Program-made: the position numbers and the translations under genes
Origin: Sphingobacteriaceae bacterium
GTDB lineage: Bacteria > Bacteroidota > Bacteroidia > B-17B0 > Aurantibacillaceae
Length of the DNA stretch: 57,469 nt
NCBI GenBank assembly: GCA_023251775.1
Contig: JAHEYC010000009.1
Location: 1 to 57,469, forward strand
Direction of reading: 5' to 3'
Part shown: piece after piece, positions 50,104 through 57,301 of the stretch
Numbering within the stretch: the stretch's first letter is position 1
Layout: the number at the start of each line of letters is the position of its first letter
Notes under the pieces: generated by a model
Databases searched by the model: none
The model's input: the letters and a program-made list of their open reading frames with translations, nothing else
What the model was told of the DNA's origin: nothing

Positions 50104-50806
50104 TACCATAACTAACTAACTTTTGTTTATATATCAATCCTTTTTCAATGCGTTGTTCAACAGGAATATTGGCAACAACTGTGTTTGAGTAAATATCTTT
50201 TATTTCTCGATACACCAAGCCAACATCCTTAGCGTATTTTTCAACATAATACTTCACCGAAATAAGAGTTCTGTCATCGTGTTGTTTTACAGTTAGAACA
50301 TTTTTAAGTGCAGTTGAACCTACTGTTTCAGCTTTATCAATACTCAAATAAGAATAGATAGTTTGTCCCGAATTATTATTGGCATTACCTTTCCAGTTCG
50401 CGTTTAACTCCACAGGAAATATTAGTTTAGTATAACGGATATTACTTTCCACAACTTGTATCTTTTTCTCATCTGCATTTATCATCCACACTTCTTTTAT
50501 TGTGTAAGGAATGCTATCGTATGATTTATTTGGGTTGTACATTTTTATGTACCGCTCTAAACGAATTGCAAGTTTTCCTTCATTATCGGTAAAATTCGCG
50601 ACAAATTTTTCTTTGATCCTATATTTATAAGTGATGGTATCCAATGTAAGATCGTTATAAACCGTACTATCCACATCGTAAACTACAAACTTGCCAATTT
50701 TTGTAGGGTAATAATCTAAGCCTAATATAGAAGTAGAATCTACTGTGTCTTTTTTACAAGAAGAAAGTAGTACACAAACCAATAGTATAGAACTCAGCGC
50801 TTTGAT
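50096..50806 (-). CDS. hypothetical lipoprotein, start codon non-canonical
   Basis: Unrecognised secreted lipoprotein of about 230 residues with mostly beta-strand sequence. The lipobox LSSC is clear. Starting at TTG 50782 leaves only 8 residues before the Cys, too few for a signal peptide. Upstream in frame there is no ATG, GTG or TTG, but ATC 50806 (MKALSSILLVCVLLSSC) or CTG 50797 (MSSILLV...) gives a normal one. A minus-strand TAAATTTT (50838-50845) may be its -7 box. It overlaps the downstream subtilase start, so the two form an operon and it may assist that protease. Divergent from fur. Confidence 0.7.
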   Translation of the reverse strand: MKALSSILLVCVLLSSCKKDTVDSTSILGLDYYPTKIGKFVVYDVDSTVYNDLTLDTITYKYRIKEKFVANFTDNEGKLAIRLERYIKMYNPNKSYDSIPYTIKEVWMINADEKKIQVVESNIRYTKLIFPVELNANWKGNANNNSGQTIYSYLSIDKAETVGSTALKNVLTVKQHDDRTLISVKYYVEKYAKDVGLVYREIKDIYSNTVVANIPVEQRIEKGLIYKQKLVSYGNE

Positions 50807-50876
50807 AAGGCAATTTACGAAAAAAAAAGCAGAGTTTAAAATTTATAAACTCCTTGCTAGGCTTAAAAACTATTAG

Positions 50877-50884
50877 TAAATTCG
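50877..50884 (+). promoter_or_regulatory. near -7 box (TAAATTCG) of the Fur-family gene
   Basis: One mismatch to TAnnTTTG, 13 nt before ATG 50898. The TTG at 50889 is a less likely start because it would fall about 4 nt past the box with no conserved residues gained. Confidence 0.45.
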
Positions 50885-50897
50885 GGTATTGTTTAGC

Positions 50898-51368
50898 ATG
50901 AGCCAGGAAACGAAAGACGCGGTAAACACAATTTTAACAGATTATTTAGAAGCGCATAAGCACAGGAAAACATCCGAACGTTACGCTATCTTAAATGAGA
51001 TCTATTCGCACGACGGGCATTTCGATATTGAGCATTTATACTTGCTCATGAAGAACAAAAAATACAGAGTAAGTAGGGCCACTTTGTATAATAATATTGA
51101 GATACTAATAGATGCCGGCCTGGTGATAAAACACCAATTTGGCAAGAACATGGCCCAATTTGAAAAAGCGTACAAGTACAAACAACACGATCATTTAATT
51201 TGCATCGATTGTGAAAAAGTGTTCGAGTTCTGTGATCCGCGCATTATGCAGATCCAACGCATGACAGAGGATCTTTTGGATTTTAATGTGATGCACCACT
51301 CGCTCAATTTTTTTGCAAAATGCAGAAGTTTAAAAGAAAAAGGACAATGCGAACACGTAAAAAAATAA
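50898..51368 (+). CDS. Fur family metal-dependent transcriptional regulator
   Basis: About 156 residues with an N-terminal winged helix (RKTSERYAILNEIY, RVSRATLYNNIEILI recognition helix, about 40-70) and a C-terminal dimerisation domain with HDHLICIDCEKVFEFCDPRI (His and Cys ligands of the regulatory and structural metal sites) and a late CRSLKEKGQCEH pair. Close to Fur/PerR; iron or peroxide sensing cannot be separated by eye. Followed 4 nt later by the STAS gene, suggesting an operon, which is unusual for Fur. Confidence 0.9.
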   Translation: MSQETKDAVNTILTDYLEAHKHRKTSERYAILNEIYSHDGHFDIEHLYLLMKNKKYRVSRATLYNNIEILIDAGLVIKHQFGKNMAQFEKAYKYKQHDHLICIDCEKVFEFCDPRIMQIQRMTEDLLDFNVMHHSLNFFAKCRSLKEKGQCEHVKK

Positions 51369-51371
51369 ATT

Positions 51372-51719
51372 ATGGTATTTGAATATTTTATAACAAAACA
51401 AACCGGCTCAGCAACAATTACCTTGAAAGGTGAATTGATCGAAAAAAATCAAGCGAATGACCTAATTAAAGAAGCCGATGAATTATCGGCTGCCAATTGT
51501 AATAAATGGGCCATTGATATGAGCGAGCTTAAATATATGAACAGTAACGGACTCAACACCCTCATTCAATTACTTACAAAAGCACGTAAGGTTGGCGGTG
51601 AAGCTGTATTATATAATTTAAATAAGAAGATCCAGGAATTGATATTGATCACCAAACTCAATACCTTATTTAAAGTGGCCAATACAAAAGAAGAGGCCAT
51701 GAAGATATTGGAGAACTAA
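51372..51719 (+). CDS. STAS-domain protein (anti-sigma factor antagonist-like)
   Basis: 115 residues forming one STAS domain (SpoIIAA/RsbV fold). The normal DSxG phosphorylation loop is here MNSNGL (about 56-61): the Asp is Asn and the phosphoacceptor Ser/Thr is Asn. Phosphorylation control in the usual way looks impossible, so it may act constitutively or bind lipid or nucleotide instead. C-terminal LNKKIQELILITKLNTLFKV helix is typical of the family. It lies 4 nt after fur and is convergent with the PH-domain gene (0-nt gap). No cognate anti-sigma factor is visible. Confidence 0.8.
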   Translation: MVFEYFITKQTGSATITLKGELIEKNQANDLIKEADELSAANCNKWAIDMSELKYMNSNGLNTLIQLLTKARKVGGEAVLYNLNKKIQELILITKLNTLFKVANTKEEAMKILEN

Positions 51720-52259
51720 TTATTTCTTCGCCAATAAATTTTTAATTTCTACGAGTTCGTTTTTAATTTCACTTAGTATTGCCGAATCGTTATTTGCGGG
51801 CGCAACTCCACCCCTCGATTTTTCTTTGATCACTTTTTCGCGTTGCAATAAGATCATGTTTTTAAATTCTTCTGCGTCATCCACTCCCGGTATGCTCATC
51901 ATATTGCTGTGATGCGCTCCTCCTCCACCCGCTGTTTCAACGCGAATGAACGTTAAGCCGAACGAACGCAGAACCGGTCCTCCAAAAAAAGAAACATCCT
52001 GAATATTCTCTAAAGGAATTGTTTTTTCGATATGAATGATCACACCCTTGGAGAAATATAAATTCTTCTCGCTCAATTCGCACTTTAGCGTTTTAAAGAA
52101 TAAACCCGAGATCCACTGCCCCAACCCGCACAGCCAAAACGGAATGAAAACAATTCCTACAATAGTAATGAACATATAGAACAATACAATTAAAAATATG
52201 TATGTCTTAAGCGCGGGATTAAATACTCCTTTTTTTAGTACTACATTTTGATTTTCCAT
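51720..52259 (-). CDS. bacterial PH-domain membrane protein
   Basis: 179 residues: a hydrophobic N-terminal pair of helices (about 18-55), then a bPH_2 (DUF304-like) domain (about 56-130) with ELSEKNLYFSKG and IPLENIQDVSFF, and a charged coiled-coil C terminus ending in LSEIKNELVEIKNLLAKK (SHOCT-like). A Gly/His/Ser segment (AGGGGAHHSN) interrupts the last strand. Function unknown; membrane-linked scaffold is an inference. Its stop abuts the STAS gene stop. A 19-bp inverted repeat lies 43 nt upstream of its start. Confidence 0.75.
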   Translation of the reverse strand: MENQNVVLKKGVFNPALKTYIFLIVLFYMFITIVGIVFIPFWLCGLGQWISGLFFKTLKCELSEKNLYFSKGVIIHIEKTIPLENIQDVSFFGGPVLRSFGLTFIRVETAGGGGAHHSNMMSIPGVDDAEEFKNMILLQREKVIKEKSRGGVAPANNDSAILSEIKNELVEIKNLLAKK

Positions 52260-52302
52260 AATATGATCGGTTAAGTAAAATTAAGAAAAATACCATTTGA
52301 TA

Positions 52303-52362
52303 GAACGCAGATGACGCAGATAGATCATATTTTATAATAAGAAATCTGCGTCATCTGCGTTC
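52303..52362. repeat. perfect 19-bp inverted repeat with internal direct repeats
   Basis: Arms GAACGCAGATGACGCAGAT (52303-52321) and its exact reverse complement (52344-52362) flank a 22-nt AT-rich loop. Each arm contains ACGCAGAT twice. It lies in the 114-bp gap between the PH-domain gene and the MBL gene. It resembles dispersed 'CGCAGATGACGCAGA' elements I recall in Bacteroidota, not confirmed here. Confidence 0.75.
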
Positions 52363-52373
52363 CATCATGGCAA

Positions 52374-53144
52374 CTATATCACCAACTGCAATCCATCAAA
52401 CGCCAATTCAATATTATCCGGCAATTCTTTATTTACCGCTTCATGCAAACCCAATTGATGCGAGATATGCGTAAAGTAAGCTTTTTTTGGCGCTAACTCT
52501 TTCACCACTTGTATTGCTTCGGCAAAAGTAAAATGAGAGATGTGAGGTTCGCGACGAAGCGAATTCAAAACCAATACATCCAAATTCTTTAATTTTTCGC
52601 GTTCTGCATCTTCTATCAAATTAGCATCAGTAACATAAGCAAAATCGTTTATGCGAAATGCTTTTACAGGCATCATATAATGTTTAACATTGATAGGTTG
52701 TACATTAATATCACCGATCATAAATTTTTCTTTGTCAAATTCGATCACTTCTATTTGTGGAATGCCCGGATATTTATCATCCGAAAAAATATAAGCGAAT
52801 TCCCTTTGTAAAGCTTTATAAACTTGAGCTGTAGCGTACACCGGCATTACCATTTTATTGATGAAGTTGAACGCACGCACTTCATCCAATCCTGCAATAT
52901 GATCTTTATGTTCATGCGTAAATAAAACAGCATCCAGCTTACTTAATTTCTCACGCAAACATTGTTGTCTAAAATCCGGACCGGTATCAATAACTAAGGA
53001 TGTTCTTTCAGTTTCCACTAAAATAGAAGTGCGTGTACGAATATCGCGTTTGTCTTCGCTTGTACATACCGCACATTTACAAGCTATCACGGGCACTCCT
53101 TGCGAAGTTCCTGTTCCTAAAAATGTGATCTTAATTCCTTTCAT
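52374..53144 (-). CDS. MBL-fold metallo-hydrolase (PhnP/RNase Z-like)
   Basis: Metallo-beta-lactamase fold hydrolase of about 256 residues. N terminus MKGIKITFLGTGTSQGVP, then CKCAVC (extra cysteines, about 25-30, typical of PhnP-like members that bind a second Zn), the metal motif HEHKDHIAGLDE (HxHxDH, about 77-88), ligand Asp in YVTDANLI, and the C-terminal THISHQ. The start is ATG 53144, which overlaps the rhomboid TGA (ATGA); an upstream extension to 53234 lies inside the rhomboid frame and is rejected. Likely a cyclic phosphodiester or lipid-linked phosphate hydrolase. The substrate is not known. Confidence 0.88.
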   Translation of the reverse strand: MKGIKITFLGTGTSQGVPVIACKCAVCTSEDKRDIRTRTSILVETERTSLVIDTGPDFRQQCLREKLSKLDAVLFTHEHKDHIAGLDEVRAFNFINKMVMPVYATAQVYKALQREFAYIFSDDKYPGIPQIEVIEFDKEKFMIGDINVQPINVKHYMMPVKAFRINDFAYVTDANLIEDAEREKLKNLDVLVLNSLRREPHISHFTFAEAIQVVKELAPKKAYFTHISHQLGLHEAVNKELPDNIELAFDGLQLVI

Positions 53145-53776
53145 TGAAATGCAGCGATGATCTGTAAATAAAATGCCTTTAATACCCAGGGTTTTGTGAT
53201 CGCAATAACGGCGATGCCAAAAATTGCTCCCCAAAAATGTGCTTCATGACTAATACCATCCGAATATGTTCCTTTTCTTTTGCGTTGGATCAAATAAAAA
53301 CTTACGCCTAATAATAAAATTCCTACTAACCATCCCGGCATTGGAATAAAAAATAAAGCAATGATACCTGTTGGATTTAAAAGTATCCAAACAAACATCA
53401 CCGCCGAAATTGCGCCGCTGGCACCAAGTGATGAATACGATGGATTGTCTTTATTTCTTAAATATTCGGTAAACGATGCAGCATAAATTCCACCTGTAAA
53501 TAAAAAAAGATAAACCACCGATCCTAATTTCTGACTTTCGTAAATGACAGGAAAAATGCGCGTCTCCAAGTCGTGACCAAAACTATACAAGGCCAAAAAA
53601 TTAAATAAGAGGTGAATATAATCGCCATGAATGAATGCATGCGTTAGAAAACGGTAATGCTCATTTTCGCGTTTGATGAGATACGGATAGAACGAATATT
53701 TTTGCATGGCACTAGGCTCCATAAAACAGTAAACAGAAAAAACAGTGATGATAGCAAGAAAGGTATAGGTGATCAT
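53141..53776 (-). CDS. rhomboid family intramembrane serine protease
   Basis: Six predicted membrane helices in 211 residues. Catalytic Ser in GASGAISA (about 115-122), the catalytic His in SHEAHFWGAIFG (about 180) and the HLLFN loop motif are all present. It cleaves membrane protein helices at the periplasmic side. Followed by the MBL gene with an ATGA overlap, so they are co-translated. The -7 like TAAATTTA at 53782-53789 lies 5 nt before the ATG. Confidence 0.92.
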   Translation of the reverse strand: MITYTFLAIITVFSVYCFMEPSAMQKYSFYPYLIKRENEHYRFLTHAFIHGDYIHLLFNFLALYSFGHDLETRIFPVIYESQKLGSVVYLFLFTGGIYAASFTEYLRNKDNPSYSSLGASGAISAVMFVWILLNPTGIIALFFIPMPGWLVGILLLGVSFYLIQRKRKGTYSDGISHEAHFWGAIFGIAVIAITKPWVLKAFYLQIIAAFQ

Positions 53777-53781
53777 ACGCG

Positions 53782-53789
53782 TAAATTTA
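53782..53789 (-). promoter_or_regulatory. near -7 box (TAAATTTA) of the rhomboid gene
   Basis: One mismatch to TAnnTTTG (palindromic 8-mer). It ends 5 nt before ATG 53776. Confidence 0.4.
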
Positions 53790-53857
53790 GCGAAATACTC
53801 TATATGTAAGATGATAAATAACCAACAGGATGCTGCTTAAAAGCCATTGAAATAAGA

Positions 53858-53876
53858 TGGTCACATTTTGTGACCA
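53858..53876. other. perfect 8-bp hairpin after ruvB
   Basis: TGGTCACA TTT TGTGACCA. On the ruvB strand it is followed by TCTTATTTC, a weak U-tract, so it may terminate ruvB. The symmetry would also suit a dimeric regulator site. Confidence 0.5.
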
Positions 53877-53885
53877 GTTCATTCA

Positions 53886-54911
53886 CTAATCAAACAATCC
53901 ACCCGGCTTCCTATAAGCAGATCTTCCTAAATGTTTATACGCCATTTCGGTGGCTTCACGTCCGCGAGGTGTGCGCACTAAATAACCTTCTTGAACTAAA
54001 AATGGTTCATATACTTCTTCAATAGTTCCGGGCTCTTCGCCAACGGCTGTGCTAATGGTATTAATTCCAACCGGACCACCTTTAAATTTATCAATGATAC
54101 AAGCCAAAATACGATGATCCATTTCATCCAAACCATTTTTATCTACGTTCAATGCTTTTAAAGCAAAGGCTGCAATCTCAAGATCAATAACACCTGTTCC
54201 TTTTATCTGTGCAAAATCGCGCACTCTTCTCAATAAGGCATTTGCAATACGCGGTGTTCCCCTACTCCTTCGCGCAATTTCAAAAGAAGCTTCTTCATTT
54301 ATCTCCACGGCTAAAATTTCAGCGCTACGGTTCACAATTCCTGTAAGCACTTTGCTATCGTAATAATTTAATCGGCTATTAATTCCAAAACGCGCACGCA
54401 AAGGAGACGTTAGCAGTCCGCTTCGTGTGGTTGCTCCAACTAATGTGAAAGGATTTAATTTTATTTGTACCGTTCGCGCGTTTGGTCCGCTATCGATCAT
54501 GATGTCGATCTTAAAATCTTCCATGGCCGAGTATAAATATTCCTCCACAACGGGACTCAATCTATGGATCTCATCAATAAATAATACATCATTAGCTTCC
54601 AAATTGGTTAATAATCCCGCTAAGTCGCCGGGTTTATCTAATACAGGACCGCTAGTTACTCTTAAATTAACCCCTAGATCATTGCTAATGATATGCGCGA
54701 GGGTAGTTTTTCCTAAACCCGGAGGTCCGTGCAATAATACATGATCCAGCGATTCATTTCGTTGTTTAGCCGCAGCTACAAACACGCGTAAATTATCTAC
54801 AACACTCTGCTGTCCTGCAAAATCATCAAATTCCAAAGGCCTCAAAGCCCTCTCTATCTCTTTATCCGTAGAGTTTAAATTCTCGCTGTCGGGGTTTAAA
54901 TTTTCATTCAT
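53886..54911 (-). CDS. ruvB: Holliday junction branch migration DNA helicase RuvB
   Basis: AAA+ motor of the RuvABC resolvasome. [12 protein letters not shown] opens the conserved region; Walker [15 protein letters not shown] (about 57-70), Walker [11 protein letters not shown], sensor 1 [11 protein letters not shown], the GPNAR region and the C-terminal winged helix with [13 protein letters not shown] are intact. ATG 54911 is used in place of 54953 because TAACTTTG (54917-54924) falls inside the longer version and ends 5 nt before this ATG. About 341 residues, normal. Confidence 0.96.
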   Translation of the reverse strand: MNENLNPDSENLNSTDKEIERALRPLEFDDFAGQQSVVDNLRVFVAAAKQRNESLDHVLLHGPPGLGKTTLAHIISNDLGVNLRVTSGPVLDKPGDLAGLLTNLEANDVLFIDEIHRLSPVVEEYLYSAMEDFKIDIMIDSGPNARTVQIKLNPFTLVGATTRSGLLTSPLRARFGINSRLNYYDSKVLTGIVNRSAEILAVEINEEASFEIARRSRGTPRIANALLRRVRDFAQIKGTGVIDLEIAAFALKALNVDKNGLDEMDHRILACIIDKFKGGPVGINTISTAVGEEPGTIEEVYEPFLVQEGYLVRTPRGREATEMAYKHLGRSAYRKPGGLFD

Positions 54912-54916
54912 AACAT

Positions 54917-54924
54917 CAAAGTTA
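54917..54924 (-). promoter_or_regulatory. -7 promoter box (TAACTTTG) of ruvB
   Basis: Exact TAnnTTTG match on the minus strand, 5 nt before ATG 54911. It refutes the longer ruvB start at 54953. Confidence 0.6.
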
Positions 54925-54969
54925 TAACAACTTGAAGCAAATCCTTGCCACAATTTATAGCAATTTGAC

Positions 54970-54977
54970 TATTTTTG
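54970..54977 (+). promoter_or_regulatory. -7 promoter box (TATTTTTG) of the DUF5074 gene
   Basis: Exact TAnnTTTG match that covers the TTG at 54975, so the start is ATG 54987, 9 nt downstream. Confidence 0.55.
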
Positions 54978-54986
54978 ATAAATCAT

Positions 54987-56012
54987 ATGAACCATAAATT
55001 CTTCATAAGCCTTTTAACCCTTCTAACTTTAGCATCTTGCGTTAAAGACAAGCCTTCTCCAAGCCCTACCCCTAACCCATTAGGTCCTGCTAAAAAAGTA
55101 TATGTGGTTAACGAAGGAAATTTTGGATCGGCTAATGCAGGCATCACTCTTTTTGATACGGGCACGGGAAACGGCATTGAAGATCAGTATAAAAATAAAA
55201 ACGGTGTTGCATTGGGCGATGTGGCCCAAAGCATGTGTAAAATAAATGGCGACTTTTATATTGTTGTAAATAATTCGAATAAAGTGGTTGTTTGCGATAC
55301 CAATCTTAAATTAAAACGCACTATCTCAGGTTTAACTTCTCCACGATATATTGTTGCCGTAAGTCCTACTAAAGGATACGTGAGCGATCTTTACGCAAAT
55401 GGATTAAGCATTGTGGATCTTGCTAATGGAACAAAAACAGGCTCCATTACTTTACCGGGCACTACTGAGCAAATGGTATTTTACAATGGCAAAATGTATG
55501 TTACAAATTCGGCCAAAGACAAGCTATACGTTATTAATACATCAAGCAATATTTTAGAGGATAGTATCGTTGTAGGGATAAACGCAAGCAAATTGGTTTT
55601 GGATAAGAATAATAAATTGTGGGTGTTAAGCAGCGGAACTTCGAGCGTGCAAGGCAGATTAAGTTTAATTAACCCGGCAACTAATGCTGTTACCTGGAGT
55701 CAAAATTTTGCATTGATTGCAAAAGCGGGAATGCTTTGTATCAACGGAACAAAAGATACGTTGTGGTTTGCAAATAAAGACGGCGTTTGCCGAATGCCAA
55801 TTGTTTCAACATCACTTCCAAATGCATTTATTTCTTCTACAAGCAATATTTATGGTTTAGGCGTTCATCCTACACGTTACGAAGTATACGTTGCCGATGC
55901 CATGGATTATAATTCTAAATCAAAGATCTTTGCCTATAGATCATCCAACGGAATTATTTTTGGAACCTTTTATGCAGGATATATCTCTAACGGATTTTAT
56001 TTCGAACCGTAA
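54987..56012 (+). CDS. YncE/DUF5074-like beta-propeller lipoprotein
   Basis: Lipoprotein: MNHKFFISLLTLLTLASC with Cys at about residue 18, then a Pro-rich linker (SPSPTPNPLGP). The body is a seven-bladed-propeller-like repeat of VYVVNEGNFGSANAGIT, KMYVTNSAKDKLYVIN and LWVLSSGTSSV strands, as in the YncE-like DUF5074 family of Bacteroidota. No catalytic residues. In other Bacteroidota such proteins often sit near TonB-dependent cobalamin or metal uptake, but no such gene is here. Start ATG 54987 follows from the -7 box. 341 residues. Confidence 0.8.
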   Translation: MNHKFFISLLTLLTLASCVKDKPSPSPTPNPLGPAKKVYVVNEGNFGSANAGITLFDTGTGNGIEDQYKNKNGVALGDVAQSMCKINGDFYIVVNNSNKVVVCDTNLKLKRTISGLTSPRYIVAVSPTKGYVSDLYANGLSIVDLANGTKTGSITLPGTTEQMVFYNGKMYVTNSAKDKLYVINTSSNILEDSIVVGINASKLVLDKNNKLWVLSSGTSSVQGRLSLINPATNAVTWSQNFALIAKAGMLCINGTKDTLWFANKDGVCRMPIVSTSLPNAFISSTSNIYGLGVHPTRYEVYVADAMDYNSKSKIFAYRSSNGIIFGTFYAGYISNGFYFEP

Positions 56013-56022
56013 ATAAGCAATA

Positions 56023-57147
56023 ATGCAATTGCACATCATTTCTTTCGACATTCCATTTCCCGCAAACTACGGAGGCGTAATTGATGTGTATTATAAATTA
56101 GTTTGGCTTCACAAGCTTGGCGTAAAAATTCATTTACATTGTTTTGAATACGGACGTGCTCATTCCAAAGAACTCGAAAAGGTTTGCGAAAAAGTTTATT
56201 ATTACGATCGCAGTACGCATTTAGGAAGTCATTTAAGCTTGATGCCTTACACCGTTCAATCGCGCATTTCCAAAAAATTAAAAAAACGTTTACTAAAAGA
56301 TGATGCGCCTATTTTGTGTGAAGTATTGCATACCTGTTATATTTTGAAAGATCCGGCGTTCGAAAAACGATTAAAGATCTATCGTCACAGTAATATCGAA
56401 CATGAGTATTACCAAGGCTTAGCAAAGGTTGAGAAAAGTTTTTTAAAACGCCTGTATCTTAAAACAGAGGCATGGAAATTAAAACGCTTCGAGAAAATAG
56501 TTTCTCATGCCAATTTAATTTTAGCGGTAAATCAAAATGATGCAGACTATTACCGCAAAAAATTTCCTCAGGTAACAACAGAATATTTACCAAGCTTTCA
56601 TTCCAATTCAGAAATAAATATTAAAGAAGGCAGCGGTAATTTTATTTTGTTTCATGGTAATTTAAGTGTGGCCGAAAATAATGAAGCGGCGCATTGGCTT
56701 ATTGAACATGTATTCTCAAAAATTTCATCACGTGTTATCATTGCGGGGTTAGAACCGAATACAGATCTTGAAAAAGAAATTGAAAAATTTGATCATATCG
56801 ATCTTATTGCAAACCCAAGCGATGCAAAAATGAGCGAGCTCATCAGCACCGCGCATATTCATGTATTGCATACGGCACAAGCAACAGGACTCAAACTAAA
56901 ATTGCTCAATGTTTTGTTCACAGGCCGTCATATTATTTGCAATCAGCATATGGTGGAAGGCAGTGGTGTGATCGTAAATAGCTCTATTAACATAGCAAAC
57001 ACAGCTAAAGAAATGATCTCAAAAATTGAGGAACTACGCTCAATAGGCTTCTCTCAAGCCTTGATAAACGCGCGAAAGGAGATCATTCAACCGTTTAATA
57101 ATCAAACAAATGCGCAAAAATTGTTCGATTTTTTATTCCGAAATTGA
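56023..57147 (+). CDS. glycosyltransferase (GT4-like) of unknown acceptor
   Basis: About 374 residues. The N-terminal Rossmann domain begins MQLHIISFDIPFPANYGG (donor-side glycine loop PANYGG), and a basic segment with a coiled coil (about 135-165) links to the C-terminal half (FILFHGNLSVAENNEAAHWLIEHV, VIIAGLEPN; the late LHTAQATGLKLKLLNVL replaces the usual E(x7)E motif). This matches the mannosyltransferase-type glycosyltransferases frequent in Bacteroidota. It starts 11 nt after the DUF5074 stop, so the two genes are co-transcribed. Donor and acceptor cannot be read. Confidence 0.82.
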   Translation: MQLHIISFDIPFPANYGGVIDVYYKLVWLHKLGVKIHLHCFEYGRAHSKELEKVCEKVYYYDRSTHLGSHLSLMPYTVQSRISKKLKKRLLKDDAPILCEVLHTCYILKDPAFEKRLKIYRHSNIEHEYYQGLAKVEKSFLKRLYLKTEAWKLKRFEKIVSHANLILAVNQNDADYYRKKFPQVTTEYLPSFHSNSEINIKEGSGNFILFHGNLSVAENNEAAHWLIEHVFSKISSRVIIAGLEPNTDLEKEIEKFDHIDLIANPSDAKMSELISTAHIHVLHTAQATGLKLKLLNVLFTGRHIICNQHMVEGSGVIVNSSINIANTAKEMISKIEELRSIGFSQALINARKEIIQPFNNQTNAQKLFDFLFRN

Positions 57148-57301
57148 GTTCAATTAACATCGCTTAAACCCTTGATGCCCAGAGGGGTTATTAACACGTT
57201 TATGAGCATCAAATTGTTGATAGGGTTTAACACGTTTTTTGTTAAGAATTAAAACTTCCTTAACCTTTTGTCGTAATCATACATAATACATTTGCATTAC
57301 A
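57148..57301. promoter_or_regulatory. upstream region of the last gene: repeats and TACATTTG promoter
   Basis: Non-coding. TTAACACGTTT occurs twice (57191-57201 and 57227-57237, 36 bp apart), separated by ATCAAATTGTTGAT-type sequence. TTTTG near 57266-57270 and TACATTTG at 57287-57294, 16 bp apart, form a clean -33/-7 promoter; the ATG is 7 nt after the -7 box. Confidence 0.6.

Noticed and set aside
53145-53234. N-terminal extension of the MBL hydrolase
   Set aside because: It lies inside the rhomboid gene in another frame; the ATGA overlap at 53141-53144 gives a natural coupled start and homologues begin there.
53858-53876. Hairpin TGGTCACA-TTT-TGTGACCA as a definite terminator
   Set aside because: The T-tract on the ruvB strand is weak and interrupted, so I list it only as a hairpin.
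57148-57301. Possible replication origin with DnaA-like boxes
   Set aside because: TTATTAACA and TTAACACG words only loosely resemble TTATNCACA; there is no dnaA or dnaN nearby and no AT-rich unwinding cluster with several boxes.
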